From Branchiostoma floridae (lineage: Eukaryota > Chordata > Leptocardii > Amphioxiformes > Branchiostomatidae), in contig NC_049979.1 in NCBI RefSeq assembly GCF_000003815.2, positions 17,840,401 through 17,904,400 on the forward strand: 64,000 nucleotides of DNA, given 5' to 3'. This document shows positions 48,901 to 59,112 of this stretch, piece after piece. The position numbers were made by a program, and so were the translations under genes. Position 1 is the stretch's first letter. Each line of letters starts with the position of its first letter. A model generated the notes under the pieces. The model searched no databases. It was not told the DNA's origin and saw nothing but the letters and a program-made list of their open reading frames with translations.

Positions 48901-51900
48901 TAAGGAACATTCCAGCATAAATTATGTTACACAGGCTGTAGAACTTTACTTGCTGTTCCATTTTACTCCACTTCAATACATAACAATTCAGTCATATCAA
49001 GTTACCATTCCTTGTATTGATGCCTGATATAATTATTCCTATTTAGAAGATAACACATTGCTCTAAATTTCAATGACATCACATGATCACAATGACACTA
49101 TTGCCGCACCTGGTTGGCTAGTCTACTGAGGAGCTCCGAGGTCAGCCCGTGCTCGGCCAGTGGGGCTGGGTCCATCCCACGCCGGGTGAACCTGTCTGCC
49201 AGCGAGGCGAAACAACGCAAGGCTCCGTCTGCAACCTGGGAGGGAAACATACATGTACAGATATTACAGTTACCATGCAATATGTACTTTGTAAAGATAC
49301 ACCTCCATTGATGATGACACTTAACAGACCTGTTCATATCAGCTATAACCCCCACCATGATGAGAACAGTAAAATATTCTTTTATCTTTATTTATTCGTT
49401 TGGCTGTTTACAGACAGCCAGGGCTGCCCAACTAGCCATTGGCTATTACCAAGCATGTTGGGCATATATATAGAAAGGAGAGTTGAGTGAAAGGCATTTT
49501 GACTTGTCCCACCTGTGGGTCCTCATGTCTGAGCAGTGTGGAGAGGGACTCCACACAGGTTGGTAGCGATGTGTCCTGGGGCTCCATCTTCCCACACAGC
49601 CGTGACACCACCGCCATGGCTGAGTGCAGGGTGTCTTTGTGCACCAGGGAGCCATTGTCACGGATAAATGTCAGCACACAGTTCAGACCTCCTGCTTCAA
49701 ACACAGCTCCTGACTCACGTGTACACATCAACTCCAGCACCTGAGGGAGTTACAGACAGCAGAGTGAACCTCGGTTCTGATAATCAAAATTATCACAAAA
49801 CAAGCCATAATGTATAGGCGTATGCACTTCCCAGAAAATTATCCTACTTATATAAACTATTTCAGATGGCTGGTGCAATAGTTAATCCTGATCAACAGAC
49901 AAATGTTAACACAGCCATGACAGTGGAGTACAGTAAGTAAATACTGGACAGCGCTGGTAGACAAAGCATTCTTACCACTAAGCTAGCTTAGTTTGAGTCC
50001 TGCACATCTGCCTACCTTCACACATTGTTCTGCCAGGTCCTTACTGGTCCTAGAGGACAGCTCCACCACTACCAGCCTGTTGCAGATGGCCTTCACAGCA
50101 CCGTCCACTGCCACGATGCGCCGGGTGCACTCCGCAGACACATCCAGGTAGTAGGTGAGGGCGCGGGCAGTCACCTCCAGTACGTTATCAGGAGCACACT
50201 CATCCAGGAAGATCTTACACAGAGCTGGGATGAAAGATCGGGGAGGGCAGCTGAAAGGGAAGAAGTTAGTCATTTAGAATGTGCAACAACATTCTCTGCC
50301 ATTACATTATTATTAGAAAATTGACCCTATTGCAATCAAGATTGCTTCAGCTTTTCATATCAATAATCATAAAATATAAAACAAGCTTGTTTTTCAACAG
50401 AAAATTTTATAAACCAGGAGAAGACGATACACTTAATTAGACAAGGTGCACCGTCATTATGATATGTGACCTCTTATGAAAGCAGGCTGAAACCTGACAC
50501 CACATAGGAAAAAACCATTACATATGTGCAACATGTACTGATGCTCCAGCTGTGTACACAGTATGCTTGTGTACATGTACACAACAGGGATAACTTATAT
50601 CATTCTCATATTACATGTACCATGCATTGACTACTCCGATTGTAACCAGTTATTTTCCCATCAGTTGGAGTGACCTTATTACATGTTCTCACTTGAAGAT
50701 GCAAAATGCAGCATGTTACATGATAATGTGAACTAAAAAAGGACTCCTTTCTAAGGACTACTACTACTTCTCTAATCAACTGATTATAACATCACTTAAG
50801 AAAGTCACTGTTAACATTAATTACTACATGTATATTCTGATTTGGAATTTGGTCCCCATCCTCTACCAGTAACTCCAATAATTGCAAATAATCAAGGTTC
50901 AAGAAAAATAAGAAATTGAAGGCACTATACTGTAATAGTTCACAAAAAAAACTACACATCCCTACCCATGGTAACCTGTTTGTTTCATATACAATATTTT
51001 GCCAAACTGTCACATTGGCTACCAATGTGGCAAAACAAACAAACAAAAATGTAGCAAGAAAACTGTGAACAATTATTCTAACAGCCCTAAGTTAGGGCTG
51101 ATAAAATCTAATATGTTCACAGTTCACAGTGGCCCCCAAGTTAACCACTATTTTTATATCAAACGTAGTTCAAACTAAAGCACCACTACAATGACTTGGC
51201 AAAAATGAATTTTGAACAAGATGATAATATCTTTTATAAGTATAATTTACAAAATCTTACATTTGAGCAGAACTGATGGTGAATATGACCAATTATCCAC
51301 GTTACAACCAAGGCTACATGACATAACTTTTGATCTACAAATATAGCACAATCATAAGTAGCCCACTTTCTTTTGATTGATTGCCTGGTAAATCAATAAT
51401 GCTCAATTATACACCTACAACTTAGTACAAGTAGCAGACTTCCAATACTATGTTTGGGCTGATTAAAACAGCTTTCTACAAAGAGGGTTTGATATCATAG
51501 AAAAATTACTTAATGGCTCTATCTAATCCCAAACATAACCAATTAGTCTATAGGCATAGTATAGCCTTAGACTCTATATATACACTGCTCAGCTGCCATG
51601 AATATACCCTTTGCTAAAAATATTCACAATCTTTGGTACTAGTCAAAGTTGGACCTCCCCCCATCTTCGAGCTTCTGTGTCACTCCATGGGTTTTACTGT
51701 ATATGGTGTGTGGTTGTGCCAATTCCCACAGGTCTGCCTTATGTCCATATAAAGACATTTACTCCATGTTCCAAGTTACTAGCTCCAGTCTGGCTGATAC
51801 TTTACTGTCTAAGATGGAAAAATACTTGAAAATACTTGAAAAATCAGCATTGTATCAATTTAAGCACCATGTTCTATTCAAGTCCATCTGACCATACTTC

Positions 51901-54900
51901 AGTCAAGTTAAAAAATACTACATGCCCAAGATCTCACACAGAATGTTTTGACTGATAAGCGTTTTAATGTAAACAACTGCACAATGACCTCCACCTTACC
52001 TTCAAGAGAAATGAGGCTGACCAAAGGACACAGATGTTTGAGATGACAGGGACAGTTCATGTTTCACAACATTACACCCACAACAATATAAGTTATAACA
52101 CATACAAATGTTTATGTCATACCTGTGACGCGAAAACGTTCGATACGGGTGTTCCGGACCGGGCCGTACGCTTCCGTATCGCACAGGTTCGAAAGGCGTA
52201 TCACACAGGCTTTCTTCGAGTAAATCAAACCATTTCGAGCGGGCCGAATACGGCTCGGTTGGCAATTCGAATACCTCATTCGGACGTTGGAACATTGCTG
52301 TTGCAACACTTTTGGTTCGAGGGCACCAAATTTGTTCAACTTCTGGCGCATTTCGCATCAAAACATGGGTTTCTCAGGTGGATATGACATAAATAAAATA
52401 CAACATGGTGTATTCCGCATCACCCTCTGTCCCAGCCCTCCCGCGGGTCGAGCGGGCCGACCCGCGGTCGGACTGATACCTCGGGTGATACGGAATACAC
52501 AGTGTTGTATTCTATATATATTATATATAACAATAACCATCTCTTCAAAATCAATATACTACGCCATCTTATAGTTTTTACTTCAGGTCAAGGGCAAGCT
52601 ACACACAGATGTCTTCATATGCTCAATGAAACCGTATAGATAGAATTTAATACAAATAGGGGAAAATCTGACATTGCATCACAAATCATGATATAATTTC
52701 TATTTCTGTATCATGTCAGAGTTGTTTTTTTCAGACATAAGGGTACAGCTTTGTAACTTGAAGTTGCAACATTACTTTTTTAAAGAAAAATTGTTGCATA
52801 GCCAGCCAATTTCATACATAGACAACAATTTTCTGTTCATTACATGCCCTTGTACTGAACTCCCTCTTCTCATTTATGCATCATTGCAAGGGCAGTCATT
52901 ACTAAGCACAGGTGGCTATCAGGGAGAATTAACAACACTACAGCTGGAGGGCAGGAACATTACATGTTACTGTTCTGTCACTAAAAGACTAAGAACTGAG
53001 CAAACAGAACCTTGCAATGACTAATGGCTTACACAACCCTGAACACTGCTTTTCATGGTATGGAGGTTATGAATCCTTGTGCCTCAAAAGTGCCAAGGCT
53101 AGTCATGTTAGCATTTGTCTTTCTGACACAATTCTAAAAGATAAACAAACAAAATTACATATAATATACACCGAGTTGTCTGTTGTTCTGATTAATTTTT
53201 CTGGTTTGTTTTTTGCCTGAAGACCTTCTACGGTTGACTTCTCCCTGCCATGACCTGCCTATTGACCAAGGCTAAAATAACCTATAAATACGACCATCAC
53301 ACTGGGAGACGGATACATCCATTTTGAAAGCTCAACAGTTTTGTAAATTAGACCTTCTACTACATCATCATAAGCATATGCATCTTAGTTACAAATAGTA
53401 ATTTCTTTATCTGTCAGCAAATCTACCTATAGTGATGTAATAATGACAGGGTAGTCAACTGACACAGACCAGCATGACCCTGGGTCATGATGTAATAATG
53501 CCAAATTTCCCAACTACTGAGGACTGGTACCCTTTACATTGTATTTGCATGTCCTCTCATTTTGATGAATCATCTTACCATCATTGGTAGTCTATTGTTT
53601 TGCCTAATAGTAATCCTGTACAACAGAATAGTCATGATGATAAATTTCTTTGTTCAAAGATAATGCTACTTTTGTTAGGCAAATGAATGATTGCATCATC
53701 TGAGAATCATCACTTTATTTGATAGTTTCTAGGAAACACATCATATATAAATTACTATAATCAACTTATTTGGAAAGAGCTTTCCTCTCAAGGATGTTGG
53801 CATTGTTTATGGACTAGAGTTTAAAGTTCAACTGGCCATCCTCCTTACAAATACCATGCAGTGTTATGCTGGCATTGCACAATACACGTCTCTTAGGACC
53901 CAGAGTGCTTAGCCAAAGTTGTGAACATATACAGACAGGATTGTTTGCCAGGAAGTAAATAGGCAAAGAAAGGCAATTATGTAATCCACATGGTGACAAA
54001 GAGGAACAGAAATGGCTAATATTTTCCAGAGAAAGAAAAATGCACTTGAATAAAAATGAAACAATTTTGGTACAATGTAGCTCTCGCATACACGTGGAAC
54101 TGCTGTTAGAGCTGTGTTTCAAAACACAAACTTGTTTTTCCCATGGGTTATTTTTACATTCACGATGCATACAAACCACTAACAAAACAACATTATTGCA
54201 TCTTTGCTTCCTTCATATCAAATCTTCAATTCAAATCTTCAACTATCCTACTAAAACAACAGTCCTACATTTAAAACATACATAAATACAGTATGTGGTT
54301 TCCTGCTTCTGCATAAATAACATCCATCTTGATACACAGGAGTTCATGTTTTCTTTCTGGGTGCCACTTGGCTGTTTATGACTCATCCACCAAAACAGGA
54401 TGCAACTCACACGGTCAAGAGACAAATTATCACAATGTCAGACAATGTGAGTTTGACTAATAATGTTTGTCACTTGTGTTAAACGAAATTCAACCTTCTT
54501 TCCATACATGTATCAGGACGAGAAACTCTCCCTTTCTCATCATCATGGGATTTAAATTCGTAAACCTCGGAAACATTTTGTCTGGAGAAAAGCTGAATCT
54601 ATAGTGGACAAAGCCTATGTGAATTTTCAATAACAAATAAACATGTCCATACAGGAAAACATAAAATGTGTAATGACAAAGTTAAGATGACCAGAAGCAG
54701 GTGGACTAGTTCCCCTCACGTGGCCTCATTGTTCCGTTGTTCGGAGGCCACAGCTGACACTGCAGCCCTTTGTTGTCTTTCCACAACTGACGAGACAAAC
54801 CCTAGCTTTCTATCGGCTAAAAATCATGTGTTCAAATCATCAATATCATAAACAACCAATGCTTTAACTTAAAATATCGTTCTCTTATGTTCACGTAGTA

Positions 54901-55195
54901 TTGTTCTTGGTTCCTCTTTCCATAACGATGACTTGGACAGACGGAAAGTGGGAATTCCCGTTCGTCAGTGGAAACCGTCTCGTAAGTCTGACTATGATAT
55001 ACACAACTCGGCATCTGGTAAACATTATGTGATGTGCACAAGAGTGGTTCCTTACCTTTCGAAGCACCTGTCCACGTTGTCTGACATGAGTAACAGCATA
55101 CAGAGCTGTTCCAGAGCGATAAGCTGCATGTCCCTCTCATCTCCCTGGCCCATGGACAGCCACTCCAACAGTGTCTCGGGGTCCACGTCCGCCAT
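30155..55195 (-). CDS. HECTD1: HECT-domain E3 ubiquitin ligase HECTD1, complete
   Basis: HECTD1 is a large cytoplasmic/nuclear ubiquitin ligase needed in vertebrate development (neural tube, placenta) and cell migration. I assembled 42 coding exons on the minus strand by reading them against the human protein. All borders are GT-AG, all phases agree, and the total is 2575 residues against about 2610 in human. The start, [20 protein letters not shown], and the end, EKGFHLN, are almost identical to human. Order of parts: N-terminal armadillo-like helices, ankyrin repeats, Sad1/UNC-like beta-sandwich, MIB/HERC2 domain, Ser/Thr-rich linker, acidic tract, C-terminal HECT domain. Exon coordinates are given in the part entries. 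Intron 1 is 4.8 kb; most others are 0.2-1 kb. No gap interrupts the gene. Confidence 0.97.
33509..34588. repeat. Interspersed repeat with internal tandem units in a HECTD1 intron
   Basis: The segment begins with TACCTCCATGAAAA and ends with its inverted match (TTTTCATGGAGGTA). Inside, two diverged copies of a unit of about 300 bp (about 33780-34080 and 34085-34330) share CTAAGGTACCC, GACAAAAATGCCCCTGC and TTAGGGGG-like blocks as well as CTCATTAATTATGCAAAT. A CA-rich microsatellite (about 34505-34556) precedes the right end. It has no transposase and is probably a non-autonomous element. Confidence 0.65.
36160..36580 (+). mobile_element. 5'-truncated non-LTR retrotransposon fragment in a HECTD1 intron
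   Basis: A plus-strand frame at 36172-36405 resembles the extreme C-terminus of a LINE reverse-transcriptase [21 protein letters not shown], then [10 protein letters not shown], and finally [14 protein letters not shown]. An in-frame stop directly upstream shows 5' truncation. A 3' UTR follows and ends in AATAAAGAAAGAAG-like A-rich sequence near 36560. Similarity is judged by eye to the typical R-x-S-F-x-P-x-x-x-x-x-Y/W-N ending of CR1/L2-like elements. It is inserted antisense to HECTD1. Confidence 0.65.
37264..44781 (-). CDS. HECTD1: HECTD1 middle: Sad1/UNC-like and MIB/HERC2 domains, linker, acidic tract (exons 15-27)
   Basis: Exons: 44635-44781, 44321-44400, 44028-44139, 43673-43807, 43321-43460, 42150-42293, 41765-41944, 41290-41453, 40998-41174, 39906-40799, 39374-39472, 37975-38168, 37264-37423. 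Exons 20-22 encode the Sad1/UNC-like (F5/8C-type) sandwich, with [20 protein letters not shown] and [20 protein letters not shown]. Exons 23-24 encode MIB/HERC2 ([29 protein letters not shown]). Exon 24 (894 bp) then runs into a Ser/Thr/Glu-rich, poorly conserved linker. Exon 26 carries a long Asp/Glu tract. Exon 27 begins at an internal CTGCAG acceptor that restores the human-like [20 protein letters not shown]. Confidence 0.93.
42355..43263. mobile_element. Tc1/mariner-like non-autonomous element in a HECTD1 intron
   Basis: The left end CAGTCAAAC (from 42355) matches inverted GTTTGACTG (to 43263), and TA dinucleotides flank both ends (42353-42354, 43264-43265), as Tc1/mariner integration produces. 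Subterminal GTTGTTGACTGGAGTTGGTT-type repeats occur near both ends. The 909-bp interior has no transposase frame. Confidence 0.75.
45021..55195 (-). CDS. HECTD1: HECTD1 N-terminal half: armadillo-like and ankyrin exons 1-14
   Basis: Exons: 55056-55195, 50016-50250, 49513-49740, 49110-49235, 48736-48897, 48552-48610, 47996-48207, 47530-47705, 47110-47405, 46786-46927, 46410-46595, 45961-46252, 45584-45847, 45021-45235. Exons 1-6 encode helical repeats ([40 protein letters not shown]). Exon 5 has a Gly/Thr-rich insert, [19 protein letters not shown], unlike the human spacer. Exons 7-9 carry the ankyrin repeats, with [20 protein letters not shown] and [17 protein letters not shown]. Exon 11 ends in an acidic tract. 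Exons 12-13 hold the conserved core [30 protein letters not shown] and GNWSLQC. Confidence 0.95.
50251..55055 (-). other. HECTD1: HECTD1 intron 1
   Basis: This 4.8-kb first intron is the longest in the gene. Most of it is AT-rich and featureless. A CpG-rich island-like segment (about 52120-52360) followed by a hairpin MITE (52397-52511) stands out. No exon of another gene was recognised on either strand. Confidence 0.8.
52397..52511. mobile_element. Hairpin MITE in HECTD1 intron 1
   Basis: AATACAACATGGTGTATTCC at the left matches inverted GGAATACACAGTGTTGTATT at the right. The pairing continues through CATCACCC/GGGTGAT, for a terminal inverted repeat of about 29 bp in a 115-bp element. The GC-rich core contains CCCGCGGGTCGAGCGGGCCG. 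There is no coding capacity. Confidence 0.75.
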
Positions 55196-56780
55196 CTTGG
55201 GTTTATGGCCGACGGTCTGCTCCGATGGTTTTGGTACACTGTAGGCACTGCTGATCGGGAAAACGCGGCCTGCTGACAGCGATAGTCGATATTTTTTACA
55301 GCATATGAAATGGTAGACGAGAATACCGAGACTCAGGTGAAAATATGAGTCGTTTCCGGTCTTCTTCGGGAACGTTTCACCAGGCTTGCATCACAGATGA
55401 CCCTTGGCCCAGGCTGCCCATATACACCCGGTATCCTGCTAGAAGCAGCCTAAAGTCTTCGTCATAAAAACATTTCTGCCGTTTCAATTGGAAGCTATCT
55501 CTGCAGAAAATGATCTTCAGCTGATCTTGGCGTATTTAAAGTCCCGTCTGGACTCGCAACTGGCTCGATTTGTTTACGAAGGACAGGTTTTGTTGTCCTC
55601 CAAATAGCGGCTGCTGTCAATACCAGCCAGCCTCGTTCTGGTATTACCTACGCGAATGAGTGACCCGGGGTCAAATAGCCGATTACGTCATCCTATTTAC
55701 AGCGACATCTAGCGGTTAAGTAGCGACGTGTATCATATCAACAAGAGCCCGATGAGCTCTGTTGCTAGGCAGTACATGTAGAAGCCAGTTAATCGCACAA
55801 CGGATTACCGCACACTTCTGTTAATTGCACGGAATCCCAAAATTCCAAACCAGTGCTGTCCAGCTGGATAACTTGCACGAAATACACTGGCAAAATGGAT
55901 GTGCAATTAATCGGCTTCTACTGCAATGGCTTAGATGTAACAACCGGGCTTGTCGTATATTTGTCATCGTTCACGTTTTCTTGAATTGTTCTGTACGTAT
56001 TTCTGCAGGTGTGCGACTTTACACATTAGCCTGGCTTTTCACTACCCGTCTGAAATGCTATATTTAACTTTATACCTAGTGATTAAACACCGTTCTTTAA
56101 ACATACTTCATAGTTTTTATTGGTTGCCATACATTGTACCCTGTACGATTGTTGAGCAATAAATTCATTCATTTATAACCTCCCTGCTGTAAAGGCCCAT
56201 TACGTAATTAATAACAATAAGACAATGTAGAAAGTAGATTTTTACACAGTAAGTTAGATAAACCGTATGAATGAATGCGAAACTCAAGCCATATGATACG
56301 CTATGTCAGGCCTGATACGCATGACCGTTCTAATGACGTTTGTACACGTACCGTCTCTTCTCAAGTCGGTACGCGTTTCTCAGTATGTGTGCGACAAAAG
56401 GCGTGCAAAGCAAACTGAAGTCACACATCTACTCGGAGAATAAATTGGCCCAAACTTACAATAGACTCCTTGAGTAGACCAAACCCGAGTGCGTGGTGGG
56501 AGTACTGTGGAAATATTTCTCCAGCAATAGGACGACGTGGATCACAACTGCGTGAACTTTTTAACAAATAATTTTTAAACGACTTTGCTCAGTACAAGGC
56601 CATTGGCCACTTCTAGACACTACTATGCTCACTGTGGTAGCATCTCTTGTCCGTAAGTCAGAAATATCGAGCTTTTAATATGAAGAAATTCTTCCTTAGC
56701 CAATGTATATTTCAAATAGAGTAGCCCTCAGGGCTGTGTCATTCTTTTTGACTTGTCAGATTTACGCTTTTGTCTGGGCA
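55196..56780. other. HECTD1 upstream region / intergenic
   Basis: The HECTD1 5' UTR and promoter lie left of about 55.7 kb, adjacent to the start codon at 55195. No TATA box is evident. Apart from the repeat at 55776-55925, I see no gene. Confidence 0.5.
55776..55925. repeat. Inverted-repeat MITE-like element
   Basis: TGTAGAAGCCAGTTAATCGCAC at the left (shown in part: TAGAAGCCAGTTAATCGCAC) matches the inverted right end (TAGAAGCCGATTAATTGCAC on the minus strand) with a few mismatches. The element is about 150 bp and noncoding. A TA dinucleotide at both tips suggests a Tc1/mariner-type family. Confidence 0.65.
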
Positions 56781-56789
56781 CAAATGAGT

Positions 56790-57089
56790 TACTCTCCAAG
56801 CAGAGGTTTAGGCTCCGGCTGTTTTTTAACGTTTTTTTAGTCGTTTTTATCGGGCTTTCTATTTTGCCATTTTTTTTCGTTGTGCCAAATTCTTGAGTAA
56901 CACAGAACNNNNNNNNNNNNNNNNNNNNNNNNNNNNNNNNNNNNNNNNNNNNNNNNNNNNNNNNNNNNNNNNNNNNNNNNNNNNNNNNNNNNNNNNNNNN
57001 NNNNNNNNATGGCAAAATAGAAAGCCCGATAAAAACGACTAAAAAAACGTTAAAAAACAGCCGGAGCCTAAACCTCTGCTTGGAGAGTA
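56790..57089. mobile_element. Fold-back (MULE-like) transposon with 9-bp target duplication
   Basis: Two 81-bp terminal inverted repeats (56790-56870 and 57009-57089) are identical base for base, starting TACTCTCCAAGCAGAGGTTT. The element is flanked by the direct repeat CAAATGAGT (56781-56789 and 57090-57098), a 9-bp target-site duplication typical of Mutator-like elements. The centre is broken by a 100-N gap (56909-57008), so the interior is unknown. The insertion ends 78 bp before the TRIM-NHL start codon. Confidence 0.82.
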
Positions 57090-57176
57090 CAAATGAGTGA
57101 CATTTCGCCTGTGTGACGATGTGAAACCTGTGTGTTGTCATCACTGGTAAAACCTGTTCCATCACCTTGAATTATC

Positions 57177-59112
57177 ATGGCTACCACACAGCAGTACGAG
57201 TCAAAGTTTAGGCAACAGATGAGAGAGGAATTCCTCTCCTGTAGCATCTGTACGGATACTTTCAAGAAACCGAAAGTTCTGCCCTGCCAGCATACGTTTT
57301 GTTCGACCTGTCTGCGAGATTGGGCCGAAGCGCGCAAGCCCTTCCAATGCCCGATGTGCCGTGTGTCAGTGGACCTGCCAGCTCAGGGCGTGTCGGGCTT
57401 TCAAGACAACCGTCTTGTGGCCGAGCTTTGTGAGCAGTTCTCAGACAAGCTTTCCACAAGTCCACCGAAGGCTGAGCAACGTAACCAAGGCAAATGTTAC
57501 TTCCACCCAGGGCAGGACATAGCTTTGTTCTGCCAGCAGTGCAAGATGCCAGCCTGCAACCACTGCGTCAACGAGAGGCACACAGGCCACACGTTTTGGA
57601 GTGTGGAAGAAGGGGCATTCCAAAGAAAGGATGTATTCGCGAGCTTGATCACTGACAGCCATCGATTCCGCGAGACGATCGTTGGGAAGCTCCAGCACCT
57701 TGAGCACGGAGAGAAAAGGCTGAACCAGCAAAAGAAAGAAGCTGACGAGGGTGTCGCAAGGGTTGTGGCTGACGCAATAGCGCAGCTACGCAGCTCCGAA
57801 AAAGTCCTGCTGTCTGAGATTGACGAAAACTACCGTCAGAATCTTGGACCCATCAAACAGAAGCACAACGCACTACTCGCGCAAGTTGCTCAGCTCACAG
57901 AGGCATGTGACGCTGCACGGCTCTCCCTGAGTCAGGGGGGTCGCGAGGCCCTAGGGCAAGAGGCGGCCCTGCACAAGATGCTATCGAGGTACCGAACCGA
58001 CCCGTCGTCGCAGCTGGCGCCCATACAAGCACAGGTTGTCACCTTCCAGCCAGCTACCATCGACCTCCGCAATCAAAAGTTAGGCAACCTTAGTCTCCAG
58101 TCATTCANNNNNNNNNNNNNNNNNNNNNNNNNNNNNNNNNNNNNNNNNNNNNNNNNNNNNNNNNNNNNNNNNNNNNNNNNNNNNNNNNNNNNNNNNNNNN
58201 NNNNNNNCTCACTCCACAGACAGGTGGATATAGCCACCGTTAAGTCCGGGTCCGGGTAGCCCAACAAGTCCGGGGCCGGGTAGCCCAACAAGCCCAGGTC
58301 CTAGACTAACCATCCCGGGGATAGCTTCAACAGGTGCGACTGTTTCCCGCGCTCGTAATAACGAGGTGTACATCACCGACAAGAGGAACTGCCGGATCCT
58401 GGTCTACAATTTGCAGGGTGCCCATATCCGCCATTTCACCACTTCTGTTCCAGGTGCAGCCGGCACGGAGGTGATGGGGCCAGATGATGTCGAGGAGGAG
58501 GAGGCAGGGAACCTCTGGGTGGTGGGAGTTATCGACAAAACACGTGACCAACTTGCCGTGCAGTATGCTAAAGACTGCAGCTTCGTCAGCAAGATAGACC
58601 TGAAGCTGAAATATCCATCCTCGAGCCTAAGCATAGCCGTGAACAAGAAAAAGAACTACATCGTCCTGCCGTACGACGTCAGCCGTGACGCCGTCAACAT
58701 CTGTAAGCCGAACGGTTCTACTGTTCGACACGTCGGTGGCGGGAAACACGGCGTTAAGCATGCCAGTGGATTCGCTGTGAACAACGATGGAAACATCTAC
58801 ATCTCCGATGATGAAAACCACAGCATCTTCGTGTATGACGGGAAGGGGAAATTCCTGTTCAAGTTCGGTAGCTACGGTACCGGTGATGGTCAGATGAACC
58901 AACCCCGTGGCGTGTGTACCGACACATCCGGCAACGTCGTCGTGGCAGACACGGGGAACCGCCGTGTGGAGTTGTTTGACGCTAAAGGGACGTTTCTCCG
59001 TCACATCAGCGCCAACATGAATGCTCCCGTTGCAGTAGCAGTGGGTCAGCATGGGCAACTGGTCATCAGTGACATTGGGAACAACGCCATATCTGTTTTC
59101 GACAGGTACTAA
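57177..59112 (+). CDS. TRIM-NHL RING-type E3 ligase, interrupted by a gap
   Basis: This is a RING-B-box-coiled-coil protein with C-terminal NHL repeats (TRIM2/3/56/71-like class), likely a cytoplasmic ubiquitin ligase. The 5' frame (57177-58107) encodes a C3HC4 RING (CSICTDTF, LPCQHTFCSTCL, CPMCRVSV, about residues 22-62), a B-box 2 (CYFHPGQDIALFCQQCKMPA, CVNERHTGH, about 107-146) and a coiled coil. After the gap (58108-58207) the frame changes. The continuing frame, open from 58234, encodes a Pro/Ser/Gly linker made of a 24-bp tandem repeat. NHL-type repeats follow (NNEVYITDKRNCRILVYNLQ, GNIYISDDENHSIFVYD, GNVVVADTGNRRVELFDAKG), stop TAA near 59110. The frame break is probably the arbitrary gap length or an intron rather than a pseudogene. 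Amphioxus has many such genes, so no orthologue name is given. Confidence 0.85.
58108..58207. other. Assembly gap, 100 N, inside the TRIM-NHL gene
   Basis: This placeholder gap of unknown true size lies between the coiled-coil and linker-NHL coding parts. The first open codon of the downstream frame follows a TAG at 58231-58233. Confidence 0.99.
58241..58310 (+). repeat. 24-bp tandem repeat in the TRIM-NHL linker
   Basis: Two nearly identical 24-bp units starting AAGTCCGGG, plus a diverged partial third, encode repeated SPGPGSPT in the linker frame. Such a repeat could expand or contract and may also explain why the assembly broke just upstream. Confidence 0.75.

Noticed and set aside
52002-52387. 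Overlapping frames of about 120 codons on both strands in HECTD1 intron 1
   Set aside because: No domain is recognised, and frames are open on both strands because of the base composition; kept only as a CpG-rich curiosity.
56728-57165. 145-codon minus-strand frame across the N gap
   Set aside because: It runs through the fold-back transposon and 100 N; the two ends are the same repeat read in both directions.
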